From positions 1 to 64,000 of the forward strand of contig NZ_NTUP01000063.1 of NCBI RefSeq assembly GCF_002561455.1: a stretch of DNA of 64,000 nucleotides, given 5' to 3'. The stretch comes from Bacillus sp. AFS015802. GTDB taxonomy: Bacteria; Bacillota; Bacilli; Bacillales; Bacillaceae_B. Below, piece after piece: positions 38,630 to 47,818 of the stretch; position 1 is the first letter of the stretch; the number at the start of each line of letters is the position of its first letter. The translations under genes were made by a program, and so were the position numbers. Below the pieces are notes generated by a model, which worked only from the letters and a program-made list of their open reading frames with translations, was not told the DNA's origin and did not search any database.

Positions 38630-38860
38630 TTGGTAAAAAAGTAGCGGGAGATGAAGGTGCTTGTGAGGTTGTCGGGAGGGAGTTTGTGTTGGTTCAGGGG
38701 AAAGAGATTGTTGGCAAATCGTGGTTTGATGGAGAAACGGGAACCTGAATTCGTAAAAATGTGAATCTAAGATGAGAAATGAGTATTTTGCTTGAGGATT
38801 TGGTCATTGGGATGGCTTCAGTTGGGGTTTGCATGCTTAAAAAGTGCCACTGTTTTTGAT
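38630..38860. other. Gene-free, G-rich stretch
   Basis: No supported gene. The plus strand is unusually G-rich. A 38-codon frame from 38651 has a ribosome-like GGGAG almost touching its ATG and no recognisable product. Confidence 0.5.
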
Positions 38861-38932
38861 GATTGCGTCATTTTCAATTTTATTGCGTCATTTCCGTGAG
38901 CAATTGCGTCATTCTCTCCAACAATTGCGTCT
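38861..38932. repeat. Four phased ATTGCGTCATT repeats
   Basis: Copies of ATTGCGTCATT start at 38862, 38882 and 38903, and a fourth (ATTGCGTCTCATT) at 38924. Unit spacing is 20, 21 and 21 bp, about two helical turns. Spacers between them differ. Iteron- or operator-like, function unknown. Confidence 0.85.
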
Positions 38933-38970
38933 CATTGTAAAAAATGGAAATTCCTTATCCGATCCGCATC

Positions 38971-39015
38971 AAAAAAAGCCCCTGCCAAAGAGAAATAATC
39001 TCTTCGGCAAAGGCC
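38971..39015 (-). terminator. Terminator of drm-pupG-pdp
   Basis: TGCCGAAGAGAT-type stem with GCC/GGC base (about 38978-39013) followed by seven T on the minus strand. Confidence 0.88.
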
Positions 39016-39030
39016 CTGGTTCTATAAAAA

Positions 39031-40335
39031 TCAACCCGTGATTTCAGTATGAATCAACGTTGGTGCATCCACATGTTCAGATGTCACTTTAATGCTCTCA
39101 TAAAGCTTCTCTTTCACATTGTCGATGTTTTCTTCATTGCTGTAGATGGTGGCAAGGGAATCTCCCGCTTTCACCTCATCACCAATTTTCCTGCGAAGTT
39201 CAAGACCGACGGCCAGGTCGATCACAGAATCTTTTGTTGCACGGCCTGCTCCAAGCCACATGGCAGCCGTTCCGACTGCATCGGCCACGATTTCAGATAC
39301 ATACCCGTCCTGTTTCGCTTCAAGCTCGATTTTGTACTTTGCTTGAGGCAGCTTGGATGGTTCATCCACAACAGATGGATCTCCACCTTGTGACTCAAGG
39401 AATACCTTGAAATTCTCTAGGGCTGATCCGTCTTCAATGGCTTTCTGCAATAACGCTCTCGCTTCTTCTAATGTCGATGCTTTCTCCGCAAGGAATACCA
39501 TATGGCTTCCGAGGGTCAGGCAAAGTTCCGTTAAGTCCTCCGGCCCTTTCCCTTTTAACGTATCGATCGCTTCCTTCACTTCAAGGGCGTTTCCGATCGC
39601 ATATCCGAGGGGCTGGCTCATATCGGAAATGACCGCCATCGTCTTTCTTCCGACGTTGTTCCCGATATTCACCATGGCTTTGGCAAGGTCCTTTGAATCG
39701 TCCAACGTCTTCATGAAGGCTCCGGCACCGGTTTTTACGTCCAGTACGATGGCATCGGCTCCCGCTGCGATTTTTTTACTCATGATCGAGCTTGCAATCA
39801 ACGGAATGCTGTTGACCGTTGCCGTTACGTCGCGCAATGAGTACAACTTTTTATCAGCAGGCGTTAAGTTACCGCTTTGACCGATGACGGCAAGTTTATT
39901 CTTGTTCACTAAACGGATGAACTCATCGTTTTCGATTTCCACATGGAAACCTTCTACGGACTCAAGCTTGTCGATCGTTCCACCAGTGTGCCCAAGGCCT
40001 CGTCCGCTCATCTTCGCTACAGGGACACCGACAGATGCTACAAGCGGCCCAAGAACAAGGGTCGTTGTATCCCCGACACCTCCTGTGGAGTGCTTGTCGA
40101 CTTTGATGCCTTCGATGGCAGACAAATCGATTTGATCCCCTGATTCGACCATGGCCATCGTGAGATCTGCCCGTTCCCTATCACTCATATCTTTAAAGAA
40201 AATGGCCATCGTAAGGGCGCTCACCTGATAATCAGGGATGCTTCCGTCTGTATACCCTTCCACGATGAACCTGATTTCTTCCGTAGATAATTCTTTTCCA
40301 TCACGCTTCTTCTCTATTAAGTCAACCATTCTCAT
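39031..40335 (-). CDS. pdp: Pyrimidine-nucleoside phosphorylase
   Basis: A 434-aa thymidine/uridine phosphorylase family enzyme. The family signature [17 protein letters not shown] is near residue 110, the phosphate/substrate segment [12 protein letters not shown] near 80. It cleaves pyrimidine nucleosides to base and (deoxy)ribose-1-phosphate, fed to Drm. ATG at 40335 is used; a GTG at 40344 is an alternative. Confidence 0.95.
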   Translation of the reverse strand: MRMVDLIEKKRDGKELSTEEIRFIVEGYTDGSIPDYQVSALTMAIFFKDMSDRERADLTMAMVESGDQIDLSAIEGIKVDKHSTGGVGDTTTLVLGPLVASVGVPVAKMSGRGLGHTGGTIDKLESVEGFHVEIENDEFIRLVNKNKLAVIGQSGNLTPADKKLYSLRDVTATVNSIPLIASSIMSKKIAAGADAIVLDVKTGAGAFMKTLDDSKDLAKAMVNIGNNVGRKTMAVISDMSQPLGYAIGNALEVKEAIDTLKGKGPEDLTELCLTLGSHMVFLAEKASTLEEARALLQKAIEDGSALENFKVFLESQGGDPSVVDEPSKLPQAKYKIELEAKQDGYVSEIVADAVGTAAMWLGAGRATKDSVIDLAVGLELRRKIGDEVKAGDSLATIYSNEENIDNVKEKLYESIKVTSEHVDAPTLIHTEITG

Positions 40336-40379
40336 TGTGTTCACCCACTCTTTTCGATTTGATCAATCTGGCACAGCTT

Positions 40380-41195
40380 TTATAACGATTTCACAATCTC
40401 TTTCACATAGGAAAGAAAATTCGCACGAACCATTTCCGTCGTTTCCATGACTTCATCGTGGGAAAGAGGTTGATCCAGGATTCCCGCAGCCATATTTGAA
40501 ATGCATGAGATCCCGAGAACCTTGATTCCTGCATGACGGGCCACGATGACTTCCGGTACCGTCGACATCCCGACTGCGTCACCGCCAAGGGTGCGGGCAA
40601 GACGGACTTCAGCAGGCGTTTCATAAGTAGGTCCGGTATTCCCTACATAAACACCTTCTTGCACTTCAATGGATAGTTTCTTTGCGATTTCTTTCGCTTT
40701 TTGACGAAGTTCTTTGCTATACGCTTCTGACATATCAGGGAATCTTGGCCCCAAGCGGGAGTCATTCGATCCAATAAGCGGATTGCCGCCCATATTGTTG
40801 ATATGATCGGAAATCAGCATCAGATCCCCAGCCTGGAAGCTTTCGTTCACTCCGCCTGCTGCATTGGTCACAATCAATACCTCGACGCCCAGTTCTTTCA
40901 TTACACGAACAGGGAAGGTCACTTTATCGAAACCATACCCTTCATAATAATGAAAGCGCCCTTGCATGGCGACGACTTCCTGCCCGGCTAATTGACCGAA
41001 CACTAATTGACCGGCATGACCCGCAACCGTTGAAACGGGGAAGTCAGGAATCTCCTTATAAGGGATTTTCACCGAGTTTTGGATTTCATCAGCAAGCACA
41101 CCCAGTCCGGATCCGAGGATCAATCCGACCTTCGGCTGTCCTGTATATTGATTTTTCAAGTGATTAGCTGCATTTTGGATGTTTTCGTAATTCAT
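40380..41195 (-). CDS. pupG: Purine-nucleoside phosphorylase PupG
   Basis: A 271-aa PNP/MTAP trimeric-type phosphorylase for guanosine and inosine. LGSGLG and GRFHYYEGY phosphate/ribose-binding motifs, TNAAGGVN, and the base-site GMSTVPE. AAGGAG lies 7 nt before ATG 41195. Middle gene of drm-pupG-pdp. Confidence 0.95.
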   Translation of the reverse strand: MNYENIQNAANHLKNQYTGQPKVGLILGSGLGVLADEIQNSVKIPYKEIPDFPVSTVAGHAGQLVFGQLAGQEVVAMQGRFHYYEGYGFDKVTFPVRVMKELGVEVLIVTNAAGGVNESFQAGDLMLISDHINNMGGNPLIGSNDSRLGPRFPDMSEAYSKELRQKAKEIAKKLSIEVQEGVYVGNTGPTYETPAEVRLARTLGGDAVGMSTVPEVIVARHAGIKVLGISCISNMAAGILDQPLSHDEVMETTEMVRANFLSYVKEIVKSL

Positions 41196-41270
41196 TTTAT
41201 TACTCCTTTTCAACGTAAAGAGGAGGAAACGAGCCAGTGGTTCAGCTTCATCCCTCTCCTACTCGTATTT

Positions 41271-42455
41271 TTATTTTAATTTCGTCAAGAAGCTTTGGCC
41301 GAACTTCGGCATGGTCACATTAAAGTTATCCGCAACCGTTGCCCCGATATCGGCGAATGTTTCAGAGATAGGAAGTTCTTTCCCTCCAGCAAAGCGTTTT
41401 GAATAAACGAGAAGTGGAACGTACTCTCTCGTATGGTCCGTACCTGGAGCAGTAGGATCGTTCCCGTGATCAGCTGTAATCATCAGAAGATCATCTTCGG
41501 TCATTTTCTCGAACACTTCCGGCAGTCGGGCATCAAATTCTTCTAATGCTTTCCCATATCCCTCTGGATCGCGGCGATGTCCATATAAAGCATCGAAGTC
41601 CACAAGGTTCAGGAAGCTCAAGCCTGTGAAGTCTTGATCGAATGATTGAATGAGTCCGTCCATACCGTGCATATTATGCTTCGTACGAATTGATTCCGTC
41701 ACCCCTTCTCCGTTGAAGATATCTGAGATTTTACCAATGGCGATCACATCGAAACCGGAATCCTTCAGCTCATTCATGACGGTACGGTTGAAAGGTTTCA
41801 GCGCATAATCGTGACGATTTGAAGTACGTTTGAATGCACCCGGCTCCCCGACGAAAGGACGGGCGATGACGCGTCCCACGAGATATTCCTCTTCTTTCGT
41901 GATTTCACGGGCAATCTCACAGATCTTATACTGTTCTTCGATCGGTATGATGTCTTCATGGGCAGCAATCTGCAGGACAGGATCAGCTGATGTATAGACG
42001 ATAAGTGCCCCTGTTTCCATATGTTCCTTACCTAACTCTTCAATGATTTCAGTACCACTCGCAGGCTTATTTCCAATGATCGTTCTGCCCGTTTCGGCTT
42101 CAAGTCTTTTGATTAATTTCTCAGGGAAGCCTTCCGGATAGGTCTTGAACGGTTTATCAATATTAAGCCCCATGATTTCCCAATGACCGGTCATCGTATC
42201 TTTCCCGACTGACGCTTCCTGCATTTTTGTGTAGTAAGCAAGCGGCTTGTCTGCCTTTTCAATGCCCTTTACTTCTTTAATATTTGAAAGTCCGAGTTTT
42301 CCCATATTCGGCATGTCAAGGCCGTTCATATGCTCAGCGATGTGGCCAAGGGTATCCGACCCCTTATCGTTGAATAGTTCTGCGTCGGGTGCTTCTCCGA
42401 TACCGACAGAATCCATTACAATCAAGTGAACCCGTTTGTATGTATAGTTACTCAT
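41271..42455 (-). CDS. drm: Phosphopentomutase
   Basis: A 394-aa alkaline-phosphatase-superfamily mutase (DeoB) converting (deoxy)ribose-1-phosphate to the 5-phosphate. Metal site [12 protein letters not shown], phospho-acceptor Thr in [10 protein letters not shown], and [24 protein letters not shown] precedes the ATG. First gene of the nucleoside catabolic operon, with a cre-like site in the leader. Confidence 0.95.
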   Translation of the reverse strand: MSNYTYKRVHLIVMDSVGIGEAPDAELFNDKGSDTLGHIAEHMNGLDMPNMGKLGLSNIKEVKGIEKADKPLAYYTKMQEASVGKDTMTGHWEIMGLNIDKPFKTYPEGFPEKLIKRLEAETGRTIIGNKPASGTEIIEELGKEHMETGALIVYTSADPVLQIAAHEDIIPIEEQYKICEIAREITKEEEYLVGRVIARPFVGEPGAFKRTSNRHDYALKPFNRTVMNELKDSGFDVIAIGKISDIFNGEGVTESIRTKHNMHGMDGLIQSFDQDFTGLSFLNLVDFDALYGHRRDPEGYGKALEEFDARLPEVFEKMTEDDLLMITADHGNDPTAPGTDHTREYVPLLVYSKRFAGGKELPISETFADIGATVADNFNVTMPKFGQSFLTKLK

Positions 42456-42488
42456 CCAAGTAAACCTCCTATATATGATCCTTTTTAA

Positions 42489-42526
42489 AAAAAGCGGTTA
42501 CATTTTTGATCTTCAAACGTATCATA
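42489..42526 (-). promoter_or_regulatory. drm promoter -10 and putative cre site
   Basis: TATGAT (42521-42526, minus strand). Downstream of it ATGTAACCGCTTTTT (42489-42503) fits WTGNAANCGNWNNCW with one mismatch. The position is that of a CcpA roadblock; the B. subtilis drm operon is CcpA-controlled. Confidence 0.55.
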
Positions 42527-42598
42527 CCCTTATCTGCTTTATAGCAATCGACAGGATTTAACGTCAGAAGTCTGACATCTATATTCTACTTTTCCCTC

Positions 42599-42655
42599 TC
42601 AAAAAAAACAAGAGAGATCCCTTAAAGAATCGTAATTTCTTTATGGAATCTCCCT
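42599..42655 (-). terminator. Terminator of yqzK-xerD
   Basis: Long imperfect stem (AGGGAGAT...ATAAAGAAAT with their complements) followed by TTGTTTTTTTT on the minus strand. Confidence 0.8.
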
Positions 42656-42663
42656 GCATTCAA

Positions 42664-43557
42664 TTAAGCTCTTGGATGGAATTGTGAATAGACATCCTTT
42701 AAGCGCGTTTTCGTCACATGTGTATAGATTTGGGTGGTGGAGATGTCGGCGTGGCCAAGCATTTCCTGAACCGCCCTGAGATCCGCTCCATTCTCCAACA
42801 AATGAGTGGCAAATGAGTGGCGAAGCGTATGAGGCGTCAAATCCTTCTCAATATTGGCTTTCTTCGCAAGGGCCTTTAAATTCTTCCAGAAGCCCTGCCT
42901 TGTCAGCCCTTTCCCATGGTGATTGAGAAATAAATGATCATCACGGTGTTTCGTGCTCCGTAATTTCAAGCGGGCATCCCCAAGGTATTTCTCAAGGACA
43001 TCCATGGCCGTCTGTCCGATCGGGATGATCCGCTCTTTATTCCCTTTCCCGACGCAGCGGACAAATCCCATCGTCAAGTGGACGTCATCCATTTGAAGCC
43101 CGATGAGTTCACTTACCCGTATCCCCGTCGCATAAAGGATTTCAAGCATGGCCTTGTCCCTCATCCCCAAGGGTGTCGATTCTTCTGGAGCTTCGAGTAG
43201 CGCCTCGACTTCAGCAATGCTCAAAATTTTCGGGAGTGTCCTCTCGGTCTTAGGCGTCTCGATATGCACAGTCGGATCTTGTTCCGTCGCCTTTTCCCTT
43301 AAGAGAAATTGATGAAAGGAACGGATGGATGCCACGTGCCGGGCAAGGGTCTTAGAGGATTTCCCCTGGCTTTTCAAATGGCCGAGAAATTGAAGGATAT
43401 TCACTCTCGAAACGGCGTTCAATTCCGCTACTTCCTCAACCTTCGTCAAATATAGGGCATAATTCCTTAAATCGCGCTTATACGACTCGATCGTATTGTT
43501 GGCAAGCCCTTTTTCTACTATTAAAAAGTGCATGAAATCTTGAATATGGTCTTCCAC
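42664..43557 (-). CDS. xerD: Site-specific tyrosine recombinase XerD
   Basis: A 297-aa recombinase resolving chromosome dimers at dif. N-terminal SAM-like domain (1-90). Catalytic domain has Arg in [32 protein letters not shown] and nucleophile Tyr in TTQIYTHV. Start is GTG at 43557, 9 nt after GGGGAG. It follows yqzK and fur as in B. subtilis (ripX). Confidence 0.95.
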   Translation of the reverse strand: MEDHIQDFMHFLIVEKGLANNTIESYKRDLRNYALYLTKVEEVAELNAVSRVNILQFLGHLKSQGKSSKTLARHVASIRSFHQFLLREKATEQDPTVHIETPKTERTLPKILSIAEVEALLEAPEESTPLGMRDKAMLEILYATGIRVSELIGLQMDDVHLTMGFVRCVGKGNKERIIPIGQTAMDVLEKYLGDARLKLRSTKHRDDHLFLNHHGKGLTRQGFWKNLKALAKKANIEKDLTPHTLRHSFATHLLENGADLRAVQEMLGHADISTTQIYTHVTKTRLKDVYSQFHPRA

Positions 43558-43563
43558 ACTGCA

Positions 43564-43791
43564 TTACTCCCCGTTCATATAAAAAAATAATAACCGATCA
43601 TACCAATGGCTTTTTTCCTCCGTCACGGAAGAATAAACCTTCACCGCTGCTCCCTCCGGCTCATCATATTTGTGATAGCCTTCGTATTCCTCACTGATCC
43701 ACATGATACCATAGTAAAATAAAATCGTTGATCCCGTAAATAAAATAAATACCTTAATGGTCTGCCATACCATTTGAACCCCTTTTATCAT
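43564..43791 (-). CDS. yqzK: YqzK family protein (DUF4227)
   Basis: A 75-aa protein with one membrane helix (about 10-30) and a charged outer or inner tail. Size and position between fur and xerD match YqzK. Function unknown. ATG at 43791 lies 8 nt after GGAGG; two upstream in-frame ATGs lack such a site. Confidence 0.8.
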   Translation of the reverse strand: MIKGVQMVWQTIKVFILFTGSTILFYYGIMWISEEYEGYHKYDEPEGAAVKVYSSVTEEKSHWYDRLLFFYMNGE

Positions 43792-43907
43792 CCTGTCGTC
43801 CTCCATATTCACTGGTACTAACGCCTATTAATACAAGCTATGACGTTTTTGAACCGTTTTATACCTTATGGAGTCAGAAACTTGCGAAAAATGCCATCAG
43901 AGTATGA

Positions 43908-43976
43908 AAAAAAGCCTTAAAGAATATGTATAGGATGTTTCGCATCGAAACAACACAGGGGTCTTTAAGGCTTTCC
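43908..43976 (-). terminator. Terminator of fur
   Basis: Outer stem AAGCCTTAAAGA with its complement (43912-43923 with 43962-43973) enclosing a second hairpin TGTTTCG/CGAAACA (43936-43952). Seven T follow on the minus strand. Confidence 0.88.
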
Positions 43977-43985
43977 GGGATCATT

Positions 43986-44444
43986 TTATTCTTCTGGGTC
44001 CTCTTCTTTATCCTGGCATCTTGAACAAATGCCATGAAAAGTAAGGCGGTGATCTTTTATTTTAAACTTCCAATCTCGTTCGACAATCGTTTCCACATCT
44101 TCCAAGAGATCTTCTTGAATTTCATCGACCGCTCCACATTCTATGCACACCAAGTGATGATGAAAGTGGGCTGCCCCTTCTTGCCTGAGATCATAACGCG
44201 ATACACCATCGCCAAAATTGATTTTATCCACAATTTTCAGTTCAGACAGCAATTCCAACGTACGATATACGGTTGCCAGTCCGATTTCCGGAGATTTTTC
44301 CTTAACGAGGAGGTATACATCTTCGGCGCTGAGGTGATCTTCTTCATGTTCCAATAACACGCGTACCGTTGCTTCGCGCTGTGGCGTAAGCTTGTAGCTG
44401 GCAGAATGAAGCAGTTTTTTTATTCGTTCAATGCGGCTTTCCAT
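43986..44444 (-). CDS. fur: Ferric uptake regulator
   Basis: A 152-aa Fur repressor of iron acquisition. Winged helix (1-85, LTPQREATVRVLLE, GLATVYRTLELL), metal site HFHHHLVC and zinc cysteine pairs CIEC and CSRC. ATG at 44444 lies 8 nt after GGAGG. A PerR-like box overlaps the promoter. Confidence 0.95.
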   Translation of the reverse strand: MESRIERIKKLLHSASYKLTPQREATVRVLLEHEEDHLSAEDVYLLVKEKSPEIGLATVYRTLELLSELKIVDKINFGDGVSRYDLRQEGAAHFHHHLVCIECGAVDEIQEDLLEDVETIVERDWKFKIKDHRLTFHGICSRCQDKEEDPEE

Positions 44445-44475
44445 AGTCCTCGCCTCCCTCGTCAATGTCTTTACT

Positions 44476-44519
44476 ATTATATCAAAACGGGAGGAATAAG
44501 CAAAATAAAATTATTATAA
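44476..44519 (-). promoter_or_regulatory. fur promoter with PerR-like box
   Basis: TATAAT (44476-44481) on the minus strand with TTGCTT about 16 bp upstream. TTATAATAATTTTAT (44505-44519) matches the PerR box TTATAATNATTATAA at all but two positions. B. subtilis fur is PerR-controlled. Confidence 0.55.
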
Positions 44520-44525
44520 TTAAAC

Positions 44526-44553
44526 AAATAAAACGATTCTTATGTAAGAATCA
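44526..44553 (-). terminator. Terminator of spoIIM
   Basis: GATTCTT/AAGAATC stem (44535-44541 with 44546-44552) followed by GTTTTATTTG on the minus strand. Confidence 0.7.
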
Positions 44554-44555
44554 TT

Positions 44556-45209
44556 TTATTTCAATTTCGATATGACCGCTTCCATTAAATTAGGAGAAAG
44601 ATAGGCTTCAATACTTGCGGCAACGGTGACAATCCCGAGGGCCACCACCATGAAAATGACGTACCTTGATAGAAACGGGATCATCTGGAATTGCATGGAC
44701 GACGTATGTCTCATAAAAATCTTCCGGATCAACGTAAGGGAAAAGTTTGCGCTGATGGCCCCGATAAAGATGAACGCCGGGATAATGATGATATTCTGTG
44801 GCAGTACGCTTACGAAAGATAATAAAAACCCGCTCCAGCCCATTTGATTCACAAGAAACCCGACGGAAAACCCAACCACGACACCTTTCATGAATAACAG
44901 AACGAAGATGAGGGGCAGTCCAATGATCGAGATTCCAAGGAGCCACATCAACCCGAGATACTTTACATTATGAAGGAAGCTCTGACGGAAAAGCTCTTCT
45001 GCTGACGTCATACTCCCGTCCTCCATTTCACTGAAGAACTTACTCAAATAAAAATACAGGTCCTCCTTTTGGGCAAAAGAAAGGGAATTGACGACGATTG
45101 CACCAAAAATGATCCCCATTAAAAACAATGTAATGATAAATAAATAGATCGAGGAATGTGCTTGTACATGTTGAACGAGTGGATTTGAATTTGATATTTT
45201 TTTGCGCAT
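44556..45209 (-). CDS. spoIIM: Stage II sporulation protein M
   Basis: A 217-aa membrane protein with about five helices. Subunit of the SpoIIDMP peptidoglycan-remodelling machine that drives engulfment. Conserved FLLSFVSVLPQNIIIIPA segment. ATG at 45209 follows GGAGG. Located upstream of fur as in B. subtilis. Confidence 0.93.
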   Translation of the reverse strand: MRKKISNSNPLVQHVQAHSSIYLFIITLFLMGIIFGAIVVNSLSFAQKEDLYFYLSKFFSEMEDGSMTSAEELFRQSFLHNVKYLGLMWLLGISIIGLPLIFVLLFMKGVVVGFSVGFLVNQMGWSGFLLSFVSVLPQNIIIIPAFIFIGAISANFSLTLIRKIFMRHTSSMQFQMIPFLSRYVIFMVVALGIVTVAASIEAYLSPNLMEAVISKLK

Positions 45210-45240
45210 CACAATGCTCCTCCCAGATATCGATTACTAA

Positions 45241-45269
45241 TCTATATGTTTGGAGGGACATGTTTATTC
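45241..45269 (-). promoter_or_regulatory. Possible SigE promoter of spoIIM
   Basis: Minus strand GAATAAA (45263-45269), 14-bp spacer, CATATAGA (45241-45248). Partial SigE match; the gene is known to be SigE-dependent. Confidence 0.45.
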
Positions 45270-45340
45270 TATTCTATTGAACTTCCATCATGATAAACGT
45301 ATAATCATAGAAACCTTATTGTGGAAGTGGAGGAATCATT

Positions 45341-45916
45341 ATGAAAAATCCAAGTCTAATCGAGTTTCCTGATCGGATCGAAACTCCCCGCCTTTACATC
45401 AGACCGTGCATGCCCGGTGACGGAGCCGACGTGTTTCGTGCCATCTCCGAATCAAGGAATGAATTCATACCGTGGCTTCCCTTCGCCCGTAAAGAACAAA
45501 CCCTTGAAGATGTGGAAGCCGGTGTCCGGGATTCCTATGGGGAATTCATCAAAAAAACCGACATCCGACTACATATCTATTTGAAAGAAACAAATGAATT
45601 TGTTGGCTCGACTGGACTTCACCGCATCGATTGGGACGTACCCAAAGTGGAAATCGGATATTGGCTATACACGAAGCACACTAAAATGGGGTATATGGCA
45701 GAAGCCGTGAAGGCGTTAACCCATTACGCCCTGCACGACCTATCCTGCAAACGCGTGGAGATTCGCTGCGATGAGAGAAATACAGGTTCACGAAAGGTAC
45801 CTGAAACACTGGGGTTCATGCTTGAAGGGATCTTAAGGCAAGATCGTCTAGATGAGAGCGGGACAGAGACACGGAATACATGTATCTATTCTCTGATTCC
45901 CGGGGACCTCGATTAA
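45341..45916 (+). CDS. RimJ/RimL-type GNAT acetyltransferase
   Basis: A 191-aa GNAT protein: ETPRLYIRPCMPGDGADVF start, YLKETNEFVGSTGLHRID, EIGYWL, and acetyl-CoA site with GYMAEAVKALTHYAL, then CDERNTGSRKVPETLGF. Such enzymes acetylate ribosomal proteins or small molecules; the target here is unknown. Typical motif has S in place of P at RKVPE, a minor deviation. GGAGG precedes the ATG. Confidence 0.8.
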   Translation: MKNPSLIEFPDRIETPRLYIRPCMPGDGADVFRAISESRNEFIPWLPFARKEQTLEDVEAGVRDSYGEFIKKTDIRLHIYLKETNEFVGSTGLHRIDWDVPKVEIGYWLYTKHTKMGYMAEAVKALTHYALHDLSCKRVEIRCDERNTGSRKVPETLGFMLEGILRQDRLDESGTETRNTCIYSLIPGDLD

Positions 45917-45957
45917 GAGTCGATGACTGGATGGAGTGAGGCTTGCTGGGGCTGGTC

Positions 45958-45992
45958 CAAAAAAGCCGGGCCCTGTCTCAACCAGGGCCCAA
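45958..45992 (-). terminator. Terminator of nudF
   Basis: Perfect GGGCCCTG/CAGGGCCC stem (45968-45975 with 45983-45990) and T-run on the minus strand. Confidence 0.92.
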
Positions 45993-46002
45993 CCATTTCC
46001 TC

Positions 46003-46551
46003 TTACTTAATAAACTGCTGCAGTTGCAGATACTGAACGGCATATGCCGTTTTGGCATCATGAATTCGCTGTTCCTTTATAAGCTGTGCCGCTTCTTCCA
46101 CTGTCACTTCCATTAACTGTACAAATTCATCTTCATCCGCTTCTTTTGACTCCTCGATCATATACAGATCGTGGGCGATATACAAGTGAACGAGCTCATC
46201 CGCAAATCCTGGTGATGTATAAAACGAGATAAGATGCTCCAGATTCCCGCAGCCATACCCCGTTTCTTCTTCCAATTCACGGAGGGCGGTTGTATCCGGC
46301 TCTTCCCCCGGCTCTAGTTTTCCTGCAGGGATTTCGATGATGGATTTTTCCAGCGCTTTACGATACTGCTCCACCATCACCATTTTCCCTTCCGGTGTCA
46401 GTGCGATGACCGCTACAGCTCCAGGGTGCTTGATCAGTTCCCGCTTGGACGTCTTGCCGTTTGGAAGCTCCACTTCATCCACTTGAAGATCAATGATTTT
46501 CCCTTGATAGATTGTTTCCGTTATGATCGTCTTTTCTTCAAATTTTTTCAT
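46003..46551 (-). CDS. nudF: ADP-ribose pyrophosphatase NudF
   Basis: A 182-aa Nudix hydrolase splitting ADP-ribose to AMP and ribose-5-phosphate. Nudix box runs from GKLEPGEEPDTTALREL to EEETGYG. Position beside mciZ and yqkF matches B. subtilis. AAGGAG precedes the ATG. Confidence 0.92.
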   Translation of the reverse strand: MKKFEEKTIITETIYQGKIIDLQVDEVELPNGKTSKRELIKHPGAVAVIALTPEGKMVMVEQYRKALEKSIIEIPAGKLEPGEEPDTTALRELEEETGYGCGNLEHLISFYTSPGFADELVHLYIAHDLYMIEESKEADEDEFVQLMEVTVEEAAQLIKEQRIHDAKTAYAVQYLQLQQFIK

Positions 46552-46632
46552 CGTTCAACTCTCCTTGTTCTGTCATTGACCTTGTCCTCATACATTTTAC
46601 CATATCCCATTCGAGGATCGAGGTGAAACCCC

Positions 46633-46758
46633 TTGAAGGTGATGGCTGAAAAAGACCGGATCATCCTGGTAGGGAAGGCATGGGAAATCAAAGCCAAACT
46701 GAAGCAATATGGTCAAACGTATGCCACGGTGAAGGAATGGATAGAAGCCAATCGTTGA
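46633..46758 (+). CDS. mciZ: Mother cell inhibitor of FtsZ (MciZ)
   Basis: A 41-aa peptide starting MKVMAEKDRIILVGKAWEI, followed by KAKLKQYGQTY. This aligns without gaps to the MciZ FtsZ-binding core (VGKAWEI-KLK-YG-T). Start is TTG at 46633: GAGGTG lies 7 nt upstream and the N-terminus then has the same length as B. subtilis MciZ. Family role: caps FtsZ filaments in the mother cell after asymmetric division. A CATACATT at 46589-46596 could be a SigE -10, but the -35 is poor. The gene lies between nudF and yqkF. Confidence 0.88.
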   Translation: MKVMAEKDRIILVGKAWEIKAKLKQYGQTYATVKEWIEANR

Positions 46759-46838
46759 AACCGACCGTTTCCTTTGTTTATTCGTGCTCACTTTCGTTAA
46801 TATAATAACGAGTACGAATTCCCGAAAGGAAGGATACA

Positions 46839-47762
46839 ATGGAAAAAAGACAAATAGGAAACTCCGATTTATTTGTATCAAAGATGGGACTCGGTTGTAT
46901 GTCTCTTGGAACAGAAGAGAGTGCTGCCAGGGATATTGTGCAGCATGCGTTGGAAAATGGGATCAACTACCTTGATACAGCCGATTTATATGACTTTGGT
47001 CAAAATGAAGAAATTGTGGGGAAAGCCATCAATAAGGTCCGAGATGACATTATTCTTGCCACCAAGGTAGGAAATCGCTGGGATGATGTGGAGGATGGCT
47101 GGCGCTGGGATCCTTCCAAATCCTATATCAAATCTGCCGTGAAGGACAGCTTATCACGCCTGAAAGTGGACTATATCGATCTTTATCAGCTTCATGGGGG
47201 GACGATTGAAGACCATTTTGAAGAAACGATCGAGGCATTTGAAGAATTGAAGAGTGAAGGTTTGATCCGTCACTATGGAATCTCCTCCATCCGGCCGAAT
47301 GTCATTAAGCGATTCTTGAAGAGTGCTTCCATTGAGAGCGTCATGATGCAGTACAGCTTACTCGATCGCCGCCCGGAAGAATGGATGGACCTGCTCGATG
47401 AAAATAAGGTGAGTATTGTGGCACGCGGACCTTTGGCAAAAGGACTGCTATCTGAAAAGATGCTTTCCAAAGCGTCTGCCAAAATGAAAGAAAATGGATA
47501 TCTCGACTATTCTTATCTAGAGCTTGAAGAAACACTGAAGTCCATTCATGGAAAAATGGGGGACACCCGTTCAATGAACGAACTGGCCCTGCAATATGAT
47601 CTCGCTCATGATTCGGTCGCTGCCGTGATTCCCGGGGCAAGTTCTGTACAACAGCTTCAGGAGAATATCGATGCTGTGAATGCAGCACCATTATCTCCCG
47701 AAGAACTTGACATGCTTAAACAATTAACCAAATTGTCACGGTATGAGCAACACAGGGACTGA
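46839..47762 (+). CDS. yqkF: Aldo/keto reductase YqkF
   Basis: A 307-aa NADPH-dependent aldo/keto reductase. Catalytic tetrad in YLDTADLYDFGQNE (Asp, Tyr), ATKVG (Lys) and YQLHGG (His). The C-terminal cofactor segment is AAVIPGASSVQQLQENI. Physiological substrate unknown. AAGGAAGG precedes the ATG. Confidence 0.9.
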   Translation: MEKRQIGNSDLFVSKMGLGCMSLGTEESAARDIVQHALENGINYLDTADLYDFGQNEEIVGKAINKVRDDIILATKVGNRWDDVEDGWRWDPSKSYIKSAVKDSLSRLKVDYIDLYQLHGGTIEDHFEETIEAFEELKSEGLIRHYGISSIRPNVIKRFLKSASIESVMMQYSLLDRRPEEWMDLLDENKVSIVARGPLAKGLLSEKMLSKASAKMKENGYLDYSYLELEETLKSIHGKMGDTRSMNELALQYDLAHDSVAAVIPGASSVQQLQENIDAVNAAPLSPEELDMLKQLTKLSRYEQHRD

Positions 47763-47770
47763 GTGAACAA

Positions 47771-47818
47771 AAAATAAGCGGGTCAGGGATTTTAATTTCC
47801 TGTCCGCTTATTTTTTTT
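47771..47818 (+). terminator. Bidirectional terminator after yqkF
   Basis: AATAAGCGG...CAGG/CCTG...CCGCTTATT stem followed by eight T on the plus strand. It overlaps the end of the convergent GrpB-family gene. Confidence 0.88.

Noticed and set aside
38651-38767. 38-codon frame between dacF and pdp
   Set aside because: Shine-Dalgarno-like GGGAG touches the ATG; no recognisable product.
38861-38932. CRISPR array from regularly spaced repeats
   Set aside because: Repeat words are only 8-11 bp, spacers about 10 bp, and there are no cas genes.
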